Notes under the pieces: model-generated
Database searches by the model: none
What the model was told of the DNA's origin: nothing
What the model saw: the letters and a program-made list of their open reading frames with translations, nothing else
From: Rhizobium sullae
Lineage (GTDB): Bacteria; Pseudomonadota; Alphaproteobacteria; Rhizobiales; Rhizobiaceae
Length of the DNA: 64,000 nt
Direction of reading: 5' to 3'
Assembly: GCF_025200715.1 (NCBI RefSeq)
Contig: NZ_CP104143.1
Location: 186,001-250,000, forward strand
In this document: one piece after another, positions 34,352 through 42,734 of the stretch
Layout of the letters: each line of letters begins with the position of its first letter
Position numbering within the stretch: position 1 is the stretch's first letter
Program-made: the position numbers and the translations under genes

Positions 34352-34972
34352 ATGGCGCTCACATACAAGCTCATTCTGGCTTCCGGCTCGCCGCGCCGTG
34401 TCGACCTGCTCAACCAGGCAGGCATCGAGCCCTCGCGCCTGCTGCCGATGGATATTGACGAGACGCCGAGGAAATCCGAGCATCCGCGCTCGCTCGCCCG
34501 GCGCCTGTCGACGGAAAAGGCGGAAGCCGCCCTTGCCGCGATCAAGGGCGATATGGCCTGGAAGGGCAGCTATATTCTTGCCGCCGACACGGTGGTTGCC
34601 GTCGGCCGCCGCATTCTTGGCAAGGCCGAGTTCGCCGACGAGGCCTCTGCCTCGCTACATTTGCTCTCCGGCCGCAGCCACTGGGTCTATACCGGCGTCT
34701 GCCTGGTAACGCCCGACCGTAAGGTCCGCCAGAAGGTTGCCGAGACGAAGGTGCGCTTCAAACGTCTTTCCGCTTTCGAGATCGAGAACTATCTTGCCTC
34801 CGGGCAGTGGCGCGGCAAGGCGGGTGCCTATGGCATCCAGGGCCTGGCCGGCAGCTTCGTGCAGAAAATGGTGGGCTCTTACACCAATGTCGTCGGCCTG
34901 CCGCTTTATGAAACCATCCTGCTGCTGACCGGCGAAGGCTTCGACGTGCATAGCCGGTGGCCCGAGGGCTGA
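34352..34972 (+). CDS. Maf family nucleotide pyrophosphatase
   Basis: A 206-residue Maf protein. The N-terminal [18 protein letters not shown] is the nucleotide-binding signature. Further motifs are [17 protein letters not shown], with the catalytic Asp, and [23 protein letters not shown]. Maf proteins hydrolyse canonical or modified nucleoside triphosphates (dTTP/UTP or m7GTP) and have been linked to septum control. It lies between infA and yacG in the conserved block. Confidence 0.94.
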   Translation: MALTYKLILASGSPRRVDLLNQAGIEPSRLLPMDIDETPRKSEHPRSLARRLSTEKAEAALAAIKGDMAWKGSYILAADTVVAVGRRILGKAEFADEASASLHLLSGRSHWVYTGVCLVTPDRKVRQKVAETKVRFKRLSAFEIENYLASGQWRGKAGAYGIQGLAGSFVQKMVGSYTNVVGLPLYETILLLTGEGFDVHSRWPEG

Positions 34973-34989
34973 GCCCAGAGGAGACAGTT

Positions 34990-35199
34990 ATGTCGGAAGA
35001 GAACAAACCAGCCGCCAATGTTGCACCGCTGCGCAAGGCGCGCCCCTGCCCGGAATGCGGCAAGCCCTCGCACCGCGACCATTACCCCTTCTGCTCCAAC
35101 CGCTGCCGCGAGGTTGATCTCTCCCGCTGGCTGACCGGCGCCTATGCCATTCCGGTCACCGAGGACGAGAAGAAGGCGGACTACGACGACGAAGAGTAG
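34990..35199 (+). CDS. yacG: DNA gyrase inhibitor YacG
   Basis: 69 residues with a four-Cys zinc site (CPECG and CSNRCR), then VDLSRWLTGAYAIPV and an acidic tail. YacG binds GyrB and inhibits gyrase. GAGGAGACA precedes the ATG at 34990, so the longer in-frame start is rejected. It follows maf by 17 bases and is probably co-transcribed. Confidence 0.95.
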   Translation: MSEENKPAANVAPLRKARPCPECGKPSHRDHYPFCSNRCREVDLSRWLTGAYAIPVTEDEKKADYDDEE

Positions 35200-35282
35200 C
35201 GGGAAAATCCACAGCGAACCCCTTCAATTTGCTGGCAAATCCGCAAAATATCCCCAGCCGCCGAAAAACTGTCATTTGATGC

Positions 35283-35310
35283 TTGCCATGGCCGAACAAG
35301 ATGCTATAAC
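35283..35310 (+). promoter_or_regulatory. Candidate promoter of tRNA-Phe
   Basis: TTGCCA, 16 bases, TATAAC, placing a start point near 35317, about 65 bases before the tRNA. This is a reasonable housekeeping promoter for this isolated tRNA gene. Confidence 0.45.
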
Positions 35311-35380
35311 CCCGCTCGCTTCCGGGGTGAACCAAGGCCCCGCTCTTCTTTCAGCGAAGAATGGCCTGCGAAGCACGGAT

Positions 35381-35456
35381 GCCCAGATAGCTCAGTTGGT
35401 AGAGCAGCGGATTGAAAATCCGCGTGTCGCTGGTTCGATTCCGGCTCTGGGCACCA
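35381..35456 (+). tRNA. tRNA-Phe (anticodon GAA)
   Basis: 76 bases with encoded CCA. Acceptor GCCCAGA pairs with TCTGGGC; D arm TAGCTCAGTTGGTAGAGC; anticodon loop TTGAAAA; T arm GCTGGTTCGATTCCGGC. A decayed integrase gene begins 86 bases downstream of its 3' end. Confidence 0.97.
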
Positions 35457-35480
35457 TTTCCCATCGGTCCATACCACACA

Positions 35481-35515
35481 CATAGGTTACGGATTATTCT
35501 TGAGACATGGGTAAC
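35481..35515. repeat. Paired short repeats possibly from a mobile-element end
   Basis: CATAGGTTAC (35481-35490) and CATGGGTAAC (35506-35515) are near-copies 25 bases apart, just behind tRNA-Phe. Spaced sub-repeats of this kind occur at the ends of some insertion sequences; I suspect an IS481-type end, but cannot confirm it. Confidence 0.3.
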
Positions 35516-35541
35516 ACTTTCGGCCTGAAGGGGTTGGGAAG

Positions 35542-36372
35542 TGGTTCGAGTCTGCACGTCTCGTCGTCGAAATATCCGAGATCATATTCGATAAAGCTTG
35601 CGAGCCAAATCCGGTCTTCGACCTGTTTGATGCCGACGATCTCGCGGCGAAGACCTGGCTGAGGTTGCCCCGAGCGCCAAAGCGCGGAGGACTGTCGCGT
35701 CAGTTCCGCTCACCCGTACGGGCAGCCGCAACGCCCCCTGAGGCTACTCTGGAAGATGCACGCAAGTTCTAGCTGAAAGAGGAGGTCGACGGTACGCAGG
35801 ATGAGGACAAGAAGACCCAGCGTGTGGATCGTAGTAGTAGGGCATAATCAGAACCGCGCTTGGACACGACCCATTCTTATCCAAACTGACCCGTGCCGAC
35901 GCCCCGCGAAGTACGCGATCACATGATCAGCGAGCTTGGAATGAAGCCGGAGACCGTCCACCGGTACCTGAGTGACATTAGGGCCGTCATCAACTATGCA
36001 ATCGAACCCATTCAACAAGCTGGAAGTGAGGACGGAGCAGCTTGCCAAAGATGCGCGCAACCCGTTCTCCCAGGAGTAGCTGAGCAGGAGCGTGTGCGAG
36101 TGCTAACGCACGCTAGTGACGCCTCCAGCGGATATGGCGTTTGCTGGAAGGGACTGGGTGCCGTCTAGCCGAGATAGCGGGGCTGCTCGTGGCCGATGTA
36201 AAGCATGACCACGAGAACCCCCACGTCGACCTCGTATTCCATCCGCATCGCCTTCTGAAGAACAAAGGGTCTACTCGTAAGGTGCCGCTCGTCGGCGATG
36301 CGTTGCCAGCAGTGAGGGAAGCGGTCGATAGCGTTGGTGGCTCTTTCTTGTTCGCCCAGTATGTTGAGACAA
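35542..36372 (+). pseudogene. Tyrosine recombinase (phage-type integrase), multiply broken
   Basis: Pieces of one integrase are spread over three frames with several stops. A first block ends with an in-frame TAG (35769-35771). The core-binding domain reads REVRDHMISELGMKPETVHR then YLSDIRAVINYAI. A frameshift leads to NPFNKLEVRTEQLAKDARNPFSQE and a stop. A third frame continues LEGTGCRLAEIAGLLVADV and STRKVPLVGDALPAVREAV. The first catalytic Arg (GCRLAEI) is kept, but the sequence ends before the HxxR box and the tyrosine. Its place just behind tRNA-Phe is typical for such elements. It cannot be active. Confidence 0.85.
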
Positions 36373-36374
36373 CC

Positions 36375-36791
36375 TTAGGGCCGCTTGAAGGGTCCCCCTT
36401 CATTCTCATCACGGTTCAGCCGCTCGACCAACTCGTCGGCCTCCTCTTCGGATAGCATGTCCATGACAATCCCATCGATAACGACCGGCTGTCCGGTTAT
36501 CGCGTCGACTACCGTCCAGTAGACGTTCAGGTTCTTGTGACGGCTATACCGCTCGGTTGCCATGAGGTGTGCCTTTGGGTGCTGTGGCGCAAACCTGGCT
36601 CTCCTCTTCCTGTTCCGCTTCTTCATCCCCTTCTCTTGGGCGTTAAGGATAAACTCAAGGTTGCTAGCGGTATCGTGAGGTAACCGATCGAGAACCGCTC
36701 CGTTCGTTTCCGCAGCCTTTCCTTCGCGGTAGTCTATGACACGCCACGTGCCGTCAGGGTTCTCCTCTAAACCGTACCGCCTGTAGGGCAT
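36375..36791 (-). CDS. Unknown protein with two copies of a 39-residue unit, 138 aa
   Basis: I do not recognise this protein. It contains an internal duplication: residues 15-53 (beginning TWRVIDYREGK) and 91-129 (beginning YWTVVDAITGQ) align without gaps, with 13 of 39 positions identical (W, V, D, G, G, V, D, L, A, L, L, N, E). The two units are joined by a basic linker (KKRNRKRRARF). Each unit looks like a beta-hairpin followed by a helix. Its tail overlaps the region where the broken integrase ends. It has a weak ribosome site and lies within the decayed island, so it may itself be a passenger gene. Confidence 0.6.
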   Translation of the reverse strand: MPYRRYGLEENPDGTWRVIDYREGKAAETNGAVLDRLPHDTASNLEFILNAQEKGMKKRNRKRRARFAPQHPKAHLMATERYSRHKNLNVYWTVVDAITGQPVVIDGIVMDMLSEEEADELVERLNRDENEGGPFKRP

Positions 36792-37048
36792 TGGTCACCG
36801 TAGGTTACTTTAGGTAAGCCTAAAACGCCGACCCGGAACGTTTTGTTGCAACTTCATCTGACAACCATCCAATGTACGGCACGCGCGATGATCCCCGGTA
36901 CTCCTTCGATCCGCCTCACAATGCAACCTAACTATTTGAAAAAGATCAATAAAGCTCTCCAATTGAAGCGCGGATGATGCTTAGCTCTCTGCATTGGGAG
37001 GTCAAACACATTCGAAAAATGGGGCATCATGACCCACGTGACGTCCTC

Positions 37049-37306
37049 TCAAGCCGAGTTCAACCAAGCGTTAGACTCAGGGCCGACATCACCGGCATCC
37101 TCGCATATCTCTTCGTGGTTCTCCTCATCACGTGTGCCGTCATGGGCTACGGTACCCGACATCGGGCGGATGTCTTCGGGAATACAAGCCGTTTCGATCA
37201 CCATGAGCTTCCGAACAGCGGGCCATACAAGGTCAGCCGGAAAGCCCTTGGGAGCCTTACCGCTGGCTACTGCCTCGGTCTTGGCATCTTTGAACGAACG
37301 GATCAT
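37049..37306 (-). pseudogene. Truncated HigB-like (RelE/ParE superfamily) toxin
   Basis: From the ATG at 37306, with GGGAG upstream, the first 40 residues read MIRSFKDAKTEAVASGKAPK, then GFPADLVWPAVRKLMVIETA. This closely follows the start of HigB-type toxins of rhizobia (about 92 residues). The expected middle and end (PPGNRLEALKGDR..., R-I-C-F-W) are absent; the frame runs on into an unrelated acidic tail. No HigA antitoxin follows. I read it as a decayed toxin-antitoxin locus. Confidence 0.55.
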
Positions 37307-37353
37307 TGCTCGGCTCCCTGATGCAAAAGGAAGGATTGCACACTCGTCTGGTC

Positions 37354-38520
37354 TCAGCTTTTCGCCCTGAGCCAATTAATGATGCTATGCGCAGCAGCCT
37401 TGCCCGTCGCCAAGCACGCCGTCAGCAAATACCCACCCGTTGGCGCTTCCCAGTCGAGCATTTCCCCAGCAGCGAAGAGGCCGGGGTTGACTGCTAGCAT
37501 GTAGCTGTCGTCAAGCGCGCTCCATTCGATGCCGCCGGCGGAGGATATGGCCTCGGAGAGGGGGCGGGGGCGGGTGAGTGGGATCGGTAGGGATTTGATG
37601 ATGTTTGCGAGCCTCGAAGCGTCCTGAAGGTCGGTTTCGTTTGCGAGTTCGCGTAGCAAGGCGGTCTTGACACCGTCGAGGCCGGCGCCTTTTCGCAGGC
37701 GGTTGGAGCGGCTGGCTTTCCTATCCTGCCGGGCGAGGTCTTTTGCCAGGCGCTCAGTGCTTCGGCCGGGTGCGAGGTCGATGATGAGAGATGCGAGTTT
37801 GCGGGTTTCGAGAGCGTCGCGTAGTGCTGCGGAATGGGCGTAGACGAGGCTGCCTTCGATGCCGTGGCGGGTGATGACGAACTCGCCGGGAAAGGTGCCG
37901 GCGGGCGAGGTGGCGGTGACGGATTTGAGCGGCTCGCCAGCGAAACGCTCGCGGAAGGTTTCGCTCCAATCGACGTCGAAGCCGCAATTGGCGGGGCGGA
38001 ACGGCGCGATGCTCACGCCCTTTTCCCGGAGCCAAGGCGCCCAGGCGGCATTCGAGCCGAGGCGCGGCCAGCTGGCGCCGCCAAGGGCCAGCAAGGCGGC
38101 ATCAGGGTGGACGACGAGACCGCCTTTCGGCGTCTCGAACGCGTAACCATCCGCCTCGAAACCCGTCCAGCGGTGGCGCGTCAGGATTTCGACGCCCTGC
38201 GCCTCAAGACGTGCGATCCAGGCGCGCAGCAGCGGCGAGGCCTTCATGACCTTCGGAAAGACGCGGCCGGACGAACCGGTGAAGGTCTCGGTGCCCAGTC
38301 CCTCCGCCCACGCGCGGACGTCGTCGGGTGTGAAGCCGTCCAAGGCGGTCCACAACTGGTCGGACGCCTTGCCGAAGCGGGTGACGAAGCGCGCGTAATC
38401 TTCCGAATGAGTGATATTGAGGCCGGACTTTCCAGCGAGCAGGAATTTGCGCGCCACCGTGGGCATGGCTTCGTAGACGGTGACGGCGTGGCCGGATGCC
38501 GAAAGCACCTCGGCCGCCAT
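37354..38520 (-). CDS. HI0933/YhiN/BaiN-type FAD-dependent oxidoreductase (start disturbed)
   Basis: A flavoprotein of the HI0933-like family: KFLLAGKSGLNITHSE near the N-terminus, ALLALGGASWPRLGSNAAW in the middle, and the C-terminal AGEMLDWEAPTGGYLLTACLATGK that contacts FAD. The given start (ATG 38520) lacks the expected N-terminal dinucleotide fold. In the same frame upstream, bases 38521-38553 encode IAIIGGGPAGL, which is that fold. No ATG, GTG or TTG precedes it before a stop. An ATG with AGGCGA upstream (38565-38567) lies in another frame, separated by a run of five A. Either a one-base indel has hit the start or there is an unusual start codon. Confidence 0.85.
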   Translation of the reverse strand: MAAEVLSASGHAVTVYEAMPTVARKFLLAGKSGLNITHSEDYARFVTRFGKASDQLWTALDGFTPDDVRAWAEGLGTETFTGSSGRVFPKVMKASPLLRAWIARLEAQGVEILTRHRWTGFEADGYAFETPKGGLVVHPDAALLALGGASWPRLGSNAAWAPWLREKGVSIAPFRPANCGFDVDWSETFRERFAGEPLKSVTATSPAGTFPGEFVITRHGIEGSLVYAHSAALRDALETRKLASLIIDLAPGRSTERLAKDLARQDRKASRSNRLRKGAGLDGVKTALLRELANETDLQDASRLANIIKSLPIPLTRPRPLSEAISSAGGIEWSALDDSYMLAVNPGLFAAGEMLDWEAPTGGYLLTACLATGKAAAHSIINWLRAKS

Positions 38521-38685
38521 CAGGCCCGCCGGCCCGCCGCCGATGATCGCGATCTGTTTTTCTTCATGGTTCGCCTGATACAGGATTCACGCCCGCGCGT
38601 CTCCGGATTTGCGGAAAGCGGATTCGTTGCGGGCCACCGGCAAACTCACTAATTTGAGATCCCACGATCAACGGAGTTTCGCGGC

Positions 38686-39111
38686 ATGGCCGACCTCAAG
38701 GCAAAACCAAGACCGACTGGCGCCACCGCCGTTCTCGGGCGCACCGGCTTTCCGCATGTCACCTCGGTGACGAAGGGTGAGCTAGATATCGTCACAAGCC
38801 CGTCGCAGCCGGGTTTCAACCCGCTGGACCTGCTCTATTCCTCGCTTTCCGCCTGCCTGGTGCTGAGCGCGCGCATCGCCGCAAGCCAGATGGGCGTGCT
38901 AGACAAGATCACCGAATTGACGGCGGATGTGACGGGCGAGAAGGCGACGGAAGGGCCTTCGCGCGTCAAGAAGTTCAATATCGCCTTCGGCATCAAGGGC
39001 GATATCGACGAGGAGACGCGGCAGAAGATCGCTCATGCGGCGGAAGAGATCTGCACGGTGAGCAATACGATCCGCGGCAAGCCGGAATTCGCAACGGCGA
39101 TTTCCGGCTGA
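38686..39111 (+). CDS. OsmC/Ohr family protein
   Basis: A 141-residue peroxide-detoxifying family protein. The pattern includes NPLDLLYSSLSACLVLSARIAA, where the first conserved Cys lies, and the second Cys region AEEICTVSNTIRG. The family reduces organic hydroperoxides or acts under osmotic stress. AACGGAG lies upstream. It is divergent from the flavoprotein gene, with about 120 bases between them. Confidence 0.9.
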   Translation: MADLKAKPRPTGATAVLGRTGFPHVTSVTKGELDIVTSPSQPGFNPLDLLYSSLSACLVLSARIAASQMGVLDKITELTADVTGEKATEGPSRVKKFNIAFGIKGDIDEETRQKIAHAAEEICTVSNTIRGKPEFATAISG

Positions 39112-39236
39112 CGCAGCCGGACATCAGTCACTTTTGTCCGCAATTGTCGCTCCTGCGCTATCTTCGGTTGCTTTCATCGGGTAATTCGCTGCCGATCGCC
39201 GCTTTCACTGGACGCGGCGCAGAAAGCATCGAGATC

Positions 39237-40133
39237 ATGTCGCAAGCCGCTTCCGCAACCGTCGAAACAGCACCTTCCAATCGCCTTGCCCTCGCGGCAC
39301 TGATCCTTGGCGGGGCGGCGATCGGCGGCTCGCCGATCTTCGTGCGGCTGTCGGAAGTCGGGCCGATGGCGACCGCGTTCTGGCGCGTTGCGCTCGCCCT
39401 GATACCGATCGTCCTATTCTCGTTGATCAAGGGCAAGGATGCCGGACCGAAACCGGAAAAGCTTTCGGATTATGGGCTGTTGGTCCTGCCGGGCGTAATC
39501 CTCGCCCTGGATCTTGCTGCCTGGCATCTCTCGATCACCATGACGTCGGTCGCCAATGCGACGCTGCTGGCGAACCTTGCGCCCGTCTTCGTCACGATTA
39601 TCGGCTTCCTGTTCTTCCGCGCGGTCGTGACGCGGCTCTTCGTTATCGGTCTGGCGCTGGCATTGGCCGGCGTCGTCATTCTGAAGGGCGGGCCTTCGGC
39701 CTTTGGGAACGGGGATCTGGCGGGTGATGGTATCGCGACCGTCGCGGCGTTGTTCTACGCCGGCTATATCCTTGCGATCGGCAGGCTTAGAAGCCGGTTC
39801 GATACCATCCGAATCATGCTCTGGAGCACGGCGTCTGCCGCGGTTACCATCTTTCCGCTGGCTTTGGCCTTCGAGGATCAGATCTTGCCGGCCACCGCTT
39901 ATGGCTGGGCGATGGTTTTCGGCCTCGCCTTCGTCAGCCATGCCGGCGGGCAAGTAGCGATCGCTTATGCGCTCGCCTATCTGCCAGCCGCCTTCTCCTC
40001 GCTGACGCTGCTGCTCCAGCCGGTCGTCGCGGCGATCCTTGCGTGGATATTGCTGAGCGAAGCGATCGGTCCAATGCAGGCGATCGGCGGCGCAGTGGTG
40101 CTCGCCGGGATCATGATCGCCCGGCGAGGTTAG
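39237..40133 (+). CDS. EamA (DMT superfamily) transporter
   Basis: A 298-residue membrane protein with ten predicted helices in two EamA repeats; conserved-looking segments are RLALAALILGGAAIGGSPIF and the C-terminal LLQPVVAAILAWILLSEAIGP. It probably exports a small metabolite. I chose the ATG at 39237 (MSQAASATVET), since the longer in-frame start at 39144 adds a non-conserved leader. It ends two bases before the convergent pyruvyl transferase gene. Confidence 0.88.
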   Translation: MSQAASATVETAPSNRLALAALILGGAAIGGSPIFVRLSEVGPMATAFWRVALALIPIVLFSLIKGKDAGPKPEKLSDYGLLVLPGVILALDLAAWHLSITMTSVANATLLANLAPVFVTIIGFLFFRAVVTRLFVIGLALALAGVVILKGGPSAFGNGDLAGDGIATVAALFYAGYILAIGRLRSRFDTIRIMLWSTASAAVTIFPLALAFEDQILPATAYGWAMVFGLAFVSHAGGQVAIAYALAYLPAAFSSLTLLLQPVVAAILAWILLSEAIGPMQAIGGAVVLAGIMIARRG

Positions 40134-40134
40134 A

Positions 40135-41157
40135 TCAGGCGACCGCGGCAGGCCTTACACGCCGGGCATCGAGGATGGCAAGCGCCTCGTCGACGGTGGC
40201 GGCAAGCGTTGCCTTTTCCGTATTGCAGGTGCCCCAAGCTTCGATAAAGCTGCTCGTCTTGCCGTAGCTGTTGTCCAGCACGCAATGATCGGCGCCGATC
40301 AATACGCACATGATGTGGCCGTGCATGCGGTCGGTGATGACCTGGCGGGCCGAGCCGAGCAGCGCCACGCCGCGATCGAAACGCTGCTGTGCGCGCTCGC
40401 GATAGGCAAGCTCCGTCATGCGGGCACGCCCGCCGATCTTGCCGGACAGAAGGCCCTTCAGGATCGCGGTATGCTTGGTCTGCCGCTGGAAATCCGCGGG
40501 CTCATCCGGCCAGTCGGATTTGACGGTGCCGGGACGTCCCGTGGCAGCGGTGAGATCCTGCGGTGTCCCGACTTCCTGATCTTCGCGGAGATTGAGCAGC
40601 AGCTCGTGCTGCGGTGCCGGGCGCGCGACAGGGCCGATGCAGAAGGCCATATCCGGGCAAAGGCGCGTGTCGCACTGGAACCAGCGGCGCGCGAATTCCA
40701 GGCTCTTCTTGTCGCGCACCAGGAGGGTGAAGTTGCCGTGCTGCTCGATGGCGCGGGCCGTGCTGTCGATATTGGCCTGTTCCTTGAAATGGATCGTCTG
40801 CGGCATCTGGATGATCGGCCGGCCCTTGAATTTCGTCAGCATGCCTTCCCGGAACTGACGGTAGCCGGCCCATATGTCGCCGAAATTGCCGCCGCCGTGC
40901 AGGAAGATACGGCCACTGCCAATCGTCGCGAGCATCCGCTCCTCGTCATAGGTCGGAATCTCGGTCACATAAGCCGGCCGCGTCTTGCGGCGGTCGAAAT
41001 AGGCAAGCTCGCCGAGCCAGATGGCGCTGTCGCCGATATTGTAGTGGTTGGGAAAATCGAGCAGCGCGAAGCGCTCCGCCGGATCGACGAGATCGGAGAG
41101 GTTGTTGGCGATCAGTCCTTGAAGGCGGTTGATGATCGTAATGTTGGTTTCCTGCAT
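40135..41157 (-). CDS. Polysaccharide pyruvyl transferase family protein
   Basis: A 340-residue protein of the PS_pyruv_trans family (ExoV/CsaB type). Visible are FPNHYNIGDSAIWLGELAYF, with the nucleotide-binding-like start, LHGGGNFGDIW near 90, and the C-terminal ITDRMHGHIMCVLIGADH. Such enzymes add ketal-linked pyruvate from PEP to exopolysaccharide sugars. It is last in a three-gene minus-strand operon behind a flippase and a glycosyltransferase. AGGAG precedes the start. The target polysaccharide is not evident. Confidence 0.9.
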   Translation of the reverse strand: MQETNITIINRLQGLIANNLSDLVDPAERFALLDFPNHYNIGDSAIWLGELAYFDRRKTRPAYVTEIPTYDEERMLATIGSGRIFLHGGGNFGDIWAGYRQFREGMLTKFKGRPIIQMPQTIHFKEQANIDSTARAIEQHGNFTLLVRDKKSLEFARRWFQCDTRLCPDMAFCIGPVARPAPQHELLLNLREDQEVGTPQDLTAATGRPGTVKSDWPDEPADFQRQTKHTAILKGLLSGKIGGRARMTELAYRERAQQRFDRGVALLGSARQVITDRMHGHIMCVLIGADHCVLDNSYGKTSSFIEAWGTCNTEKATLAATVDEALAILDARRVRPAAVA

Positions 41158-41190
41158 GAAAGGCTCCTGTTTACTGGCCCAGCTGCGAAG

Positions 41191-42681
41191 CTAGGCCTCG
41201 GCGCGTTTGCCGAACGGCAGCAGCGACTTGCCGAGTGCGATATAGGGACGGATGGCCTTTCTGCCGAAGATCGGCAGAAAAGCCAGATAGACGATTGCGC
41301 CGAGCCCGATGCTGGCGCCGAGAGCTATCCAGCGGCTTTGCAGATGTTCGGCGATGTAGGGATGGGCGAACCAGACGCAGACAGCCATAACCGCGCTGCC
41401 ACAGAAGGGAAGGGCGACCGCCTTGAATGTGCCGGCTGCATCGATCCCGGCATACTTGCTCAGCACATATTGCTGGTAAGGCATCGTCAGCCAGGCCCGC
41501 AGCACATAGCCTGCCGCAACCGCGAGGATGCCGTAGGGGATCAGTAGCCAAGTGAGGATCAGCGTCGCCACAAGCTGGAGGGCGGCCACCGAGAGGATCG
41601 ATTCCGCACGGTTGGCCGCGGAAAGCGCCGAGGATGCGAAGAAGTTCGTCACAAACGGCACGGACATCAGCACCAGCACGGTGGCGATATCGCCGGCATT
41701 GCCCCATTTGTCGCCGAAGAGCAGGGCGATCATGTCGTTCGACAGCGCGCCGAAACCGAAGAGCAGCGGGATCGTGCCGAGAGCGGCCGCACCGACGATC
41801 TTGTTGTAGGCATTGCGAAAGGCGGTGCGATCGTTCTGCAGGCGCGACAGCGTGACGAGCGAAACGCTGCCGATGGGCGCAAGGACGGCCTGGCCGATTA
41901 GTTCAATCAGCCGCCAAGCGATGCGGTAACGGCCGACTTCAACGGCGCCGTACCAGCGGGAAATGAAGATATCCTGCACGCGGGCAAGCAGCATCCACAT
42001 GAGCTGCGTGACCACGAGGCTGACGCTGAAGAGGAAGACTGAACGGAACTTCTCGAGATTGAAGCGCAGGCGCGGCATCCACGGGTAGGACACCCAGCCG
42101 AGGACGACGGTGACGGCGGCAGTGACCGCAGTCTGCGCCACCAGCGCCCAGATGCCCCAGCCGAGCCAGGCGCAGACGACGGCGGTGATGCCGGAGAGCA
42201 GGCTCGCAGCGATGCTCTGCGCCGCAAGGCTCTTGTGGCCGAAATCGCGTGCCAGCCGCGCATTGTGAACAACTGCAAGCGACGAGAGGGGCAGCAGCGG
42301 CGCCAGCCATTGCAGGATGCCCGCCACCGAAGGATCGCGGACGAGCTGGCCGTAATAGGGCGCGAAGACGAAGACGAGGGAGGCGACGACGGCGCTGAAG
42401 GCGACCGTTGCCCAGAAGCAGGTATCGGCGAGTTCCTCGTCGAGATCGAGCTGCCGGGTAATCGCATCGCCAAGCCCGGCATAGGCGAGCACACGGCCGA
42501 TCTCGACGAAAAGGCTTGCGAGCGCGAAGGTTCCGAAATCAGCAGGCCCGAGGATGCGGGCAAGGATGACGAAGATGACAAAGGTTGCGACGGTGCTCCA
42601 CGCGACGCGGACCACCGACCAGAGGACGGAGAGCGCCGTCTTCTTCTTCAGGTCGGCATGCGCAACTGCATTATCTGCCAT
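41191..42681 (-). CDS. Polysaccharide/lipid-linked oligosaccharide flippase (Wzx/MOP-type)
   Basis: A 496-residue membrane protein with about 14 hydrophobic segments. The beginning ALSVLWSVVRVAWSTVATFV and ILARILGPADFGTFALASLF is typical of the MOP-superfamily O-antigen/exopolysaccharide exporters (Wzx, ExoT-like). The ribosome site GGAGCC is present. It lies between a glycosyltransferase and a pyruvyl transferase, consistent with export of a pyruvylated repeat unit across the inner membrane. Confidence 0.92.
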   Translation of the reverse strand: MADNAVAHADLKKKTALSVLWSVVRVAWSTVATFVIFVILARILGPADFGTFALASLFVEIGRVLAYAGLGDAITRQLDLDEELADTCFWATVAFSAVVASLVFVFAPYYGQLVRDPSVAGILQWLAPLLPLSSLAVVHNARLARDFGHKSLAAQSIAASLLSGITAVVCAWLGWGIWALVAQTAVTAAVTVVLGWVSYPWMPRLRFNLEKFRSVFLFSVSLVVTQLMWMLLARVQDIFISRWYGAVEVGRYRIAWRLIELIGQAVLAPIGSVSLVTLSRLQNDRTAFRNAYNKIVGAAALGTIPLLFGFGALSNDMIALLFGDKWGNAGDIATVLVLMSVPFVTNFFASSALSAANRAESILSVAALQLVATLILTWLLIPYGILAVAAGYVLRAWLTMPYQQYVLSKYAGIDAAGTFKAVALPFCGSAVMAVCVWFAHPYIAEHLQSRWIALGASIGLGAIVYLAFLPIFGRKAIRPYIALGKSLLPFGKRAEA

Positions 42682-42734
42682 TCAGGCTCCAATCGAATGT
42701 GGTGCGCAATCGAGGGCATTGCGGCGATGACGGA

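Noticed and set aside
36974-37321. 115-codon plus-strand frame with a hydrophobic stretch
   Set aside because: It overlaps the HigB-like fragment on the other strand, which has better family similarity and a ribosome site; the hydrophobic part looks accidental.
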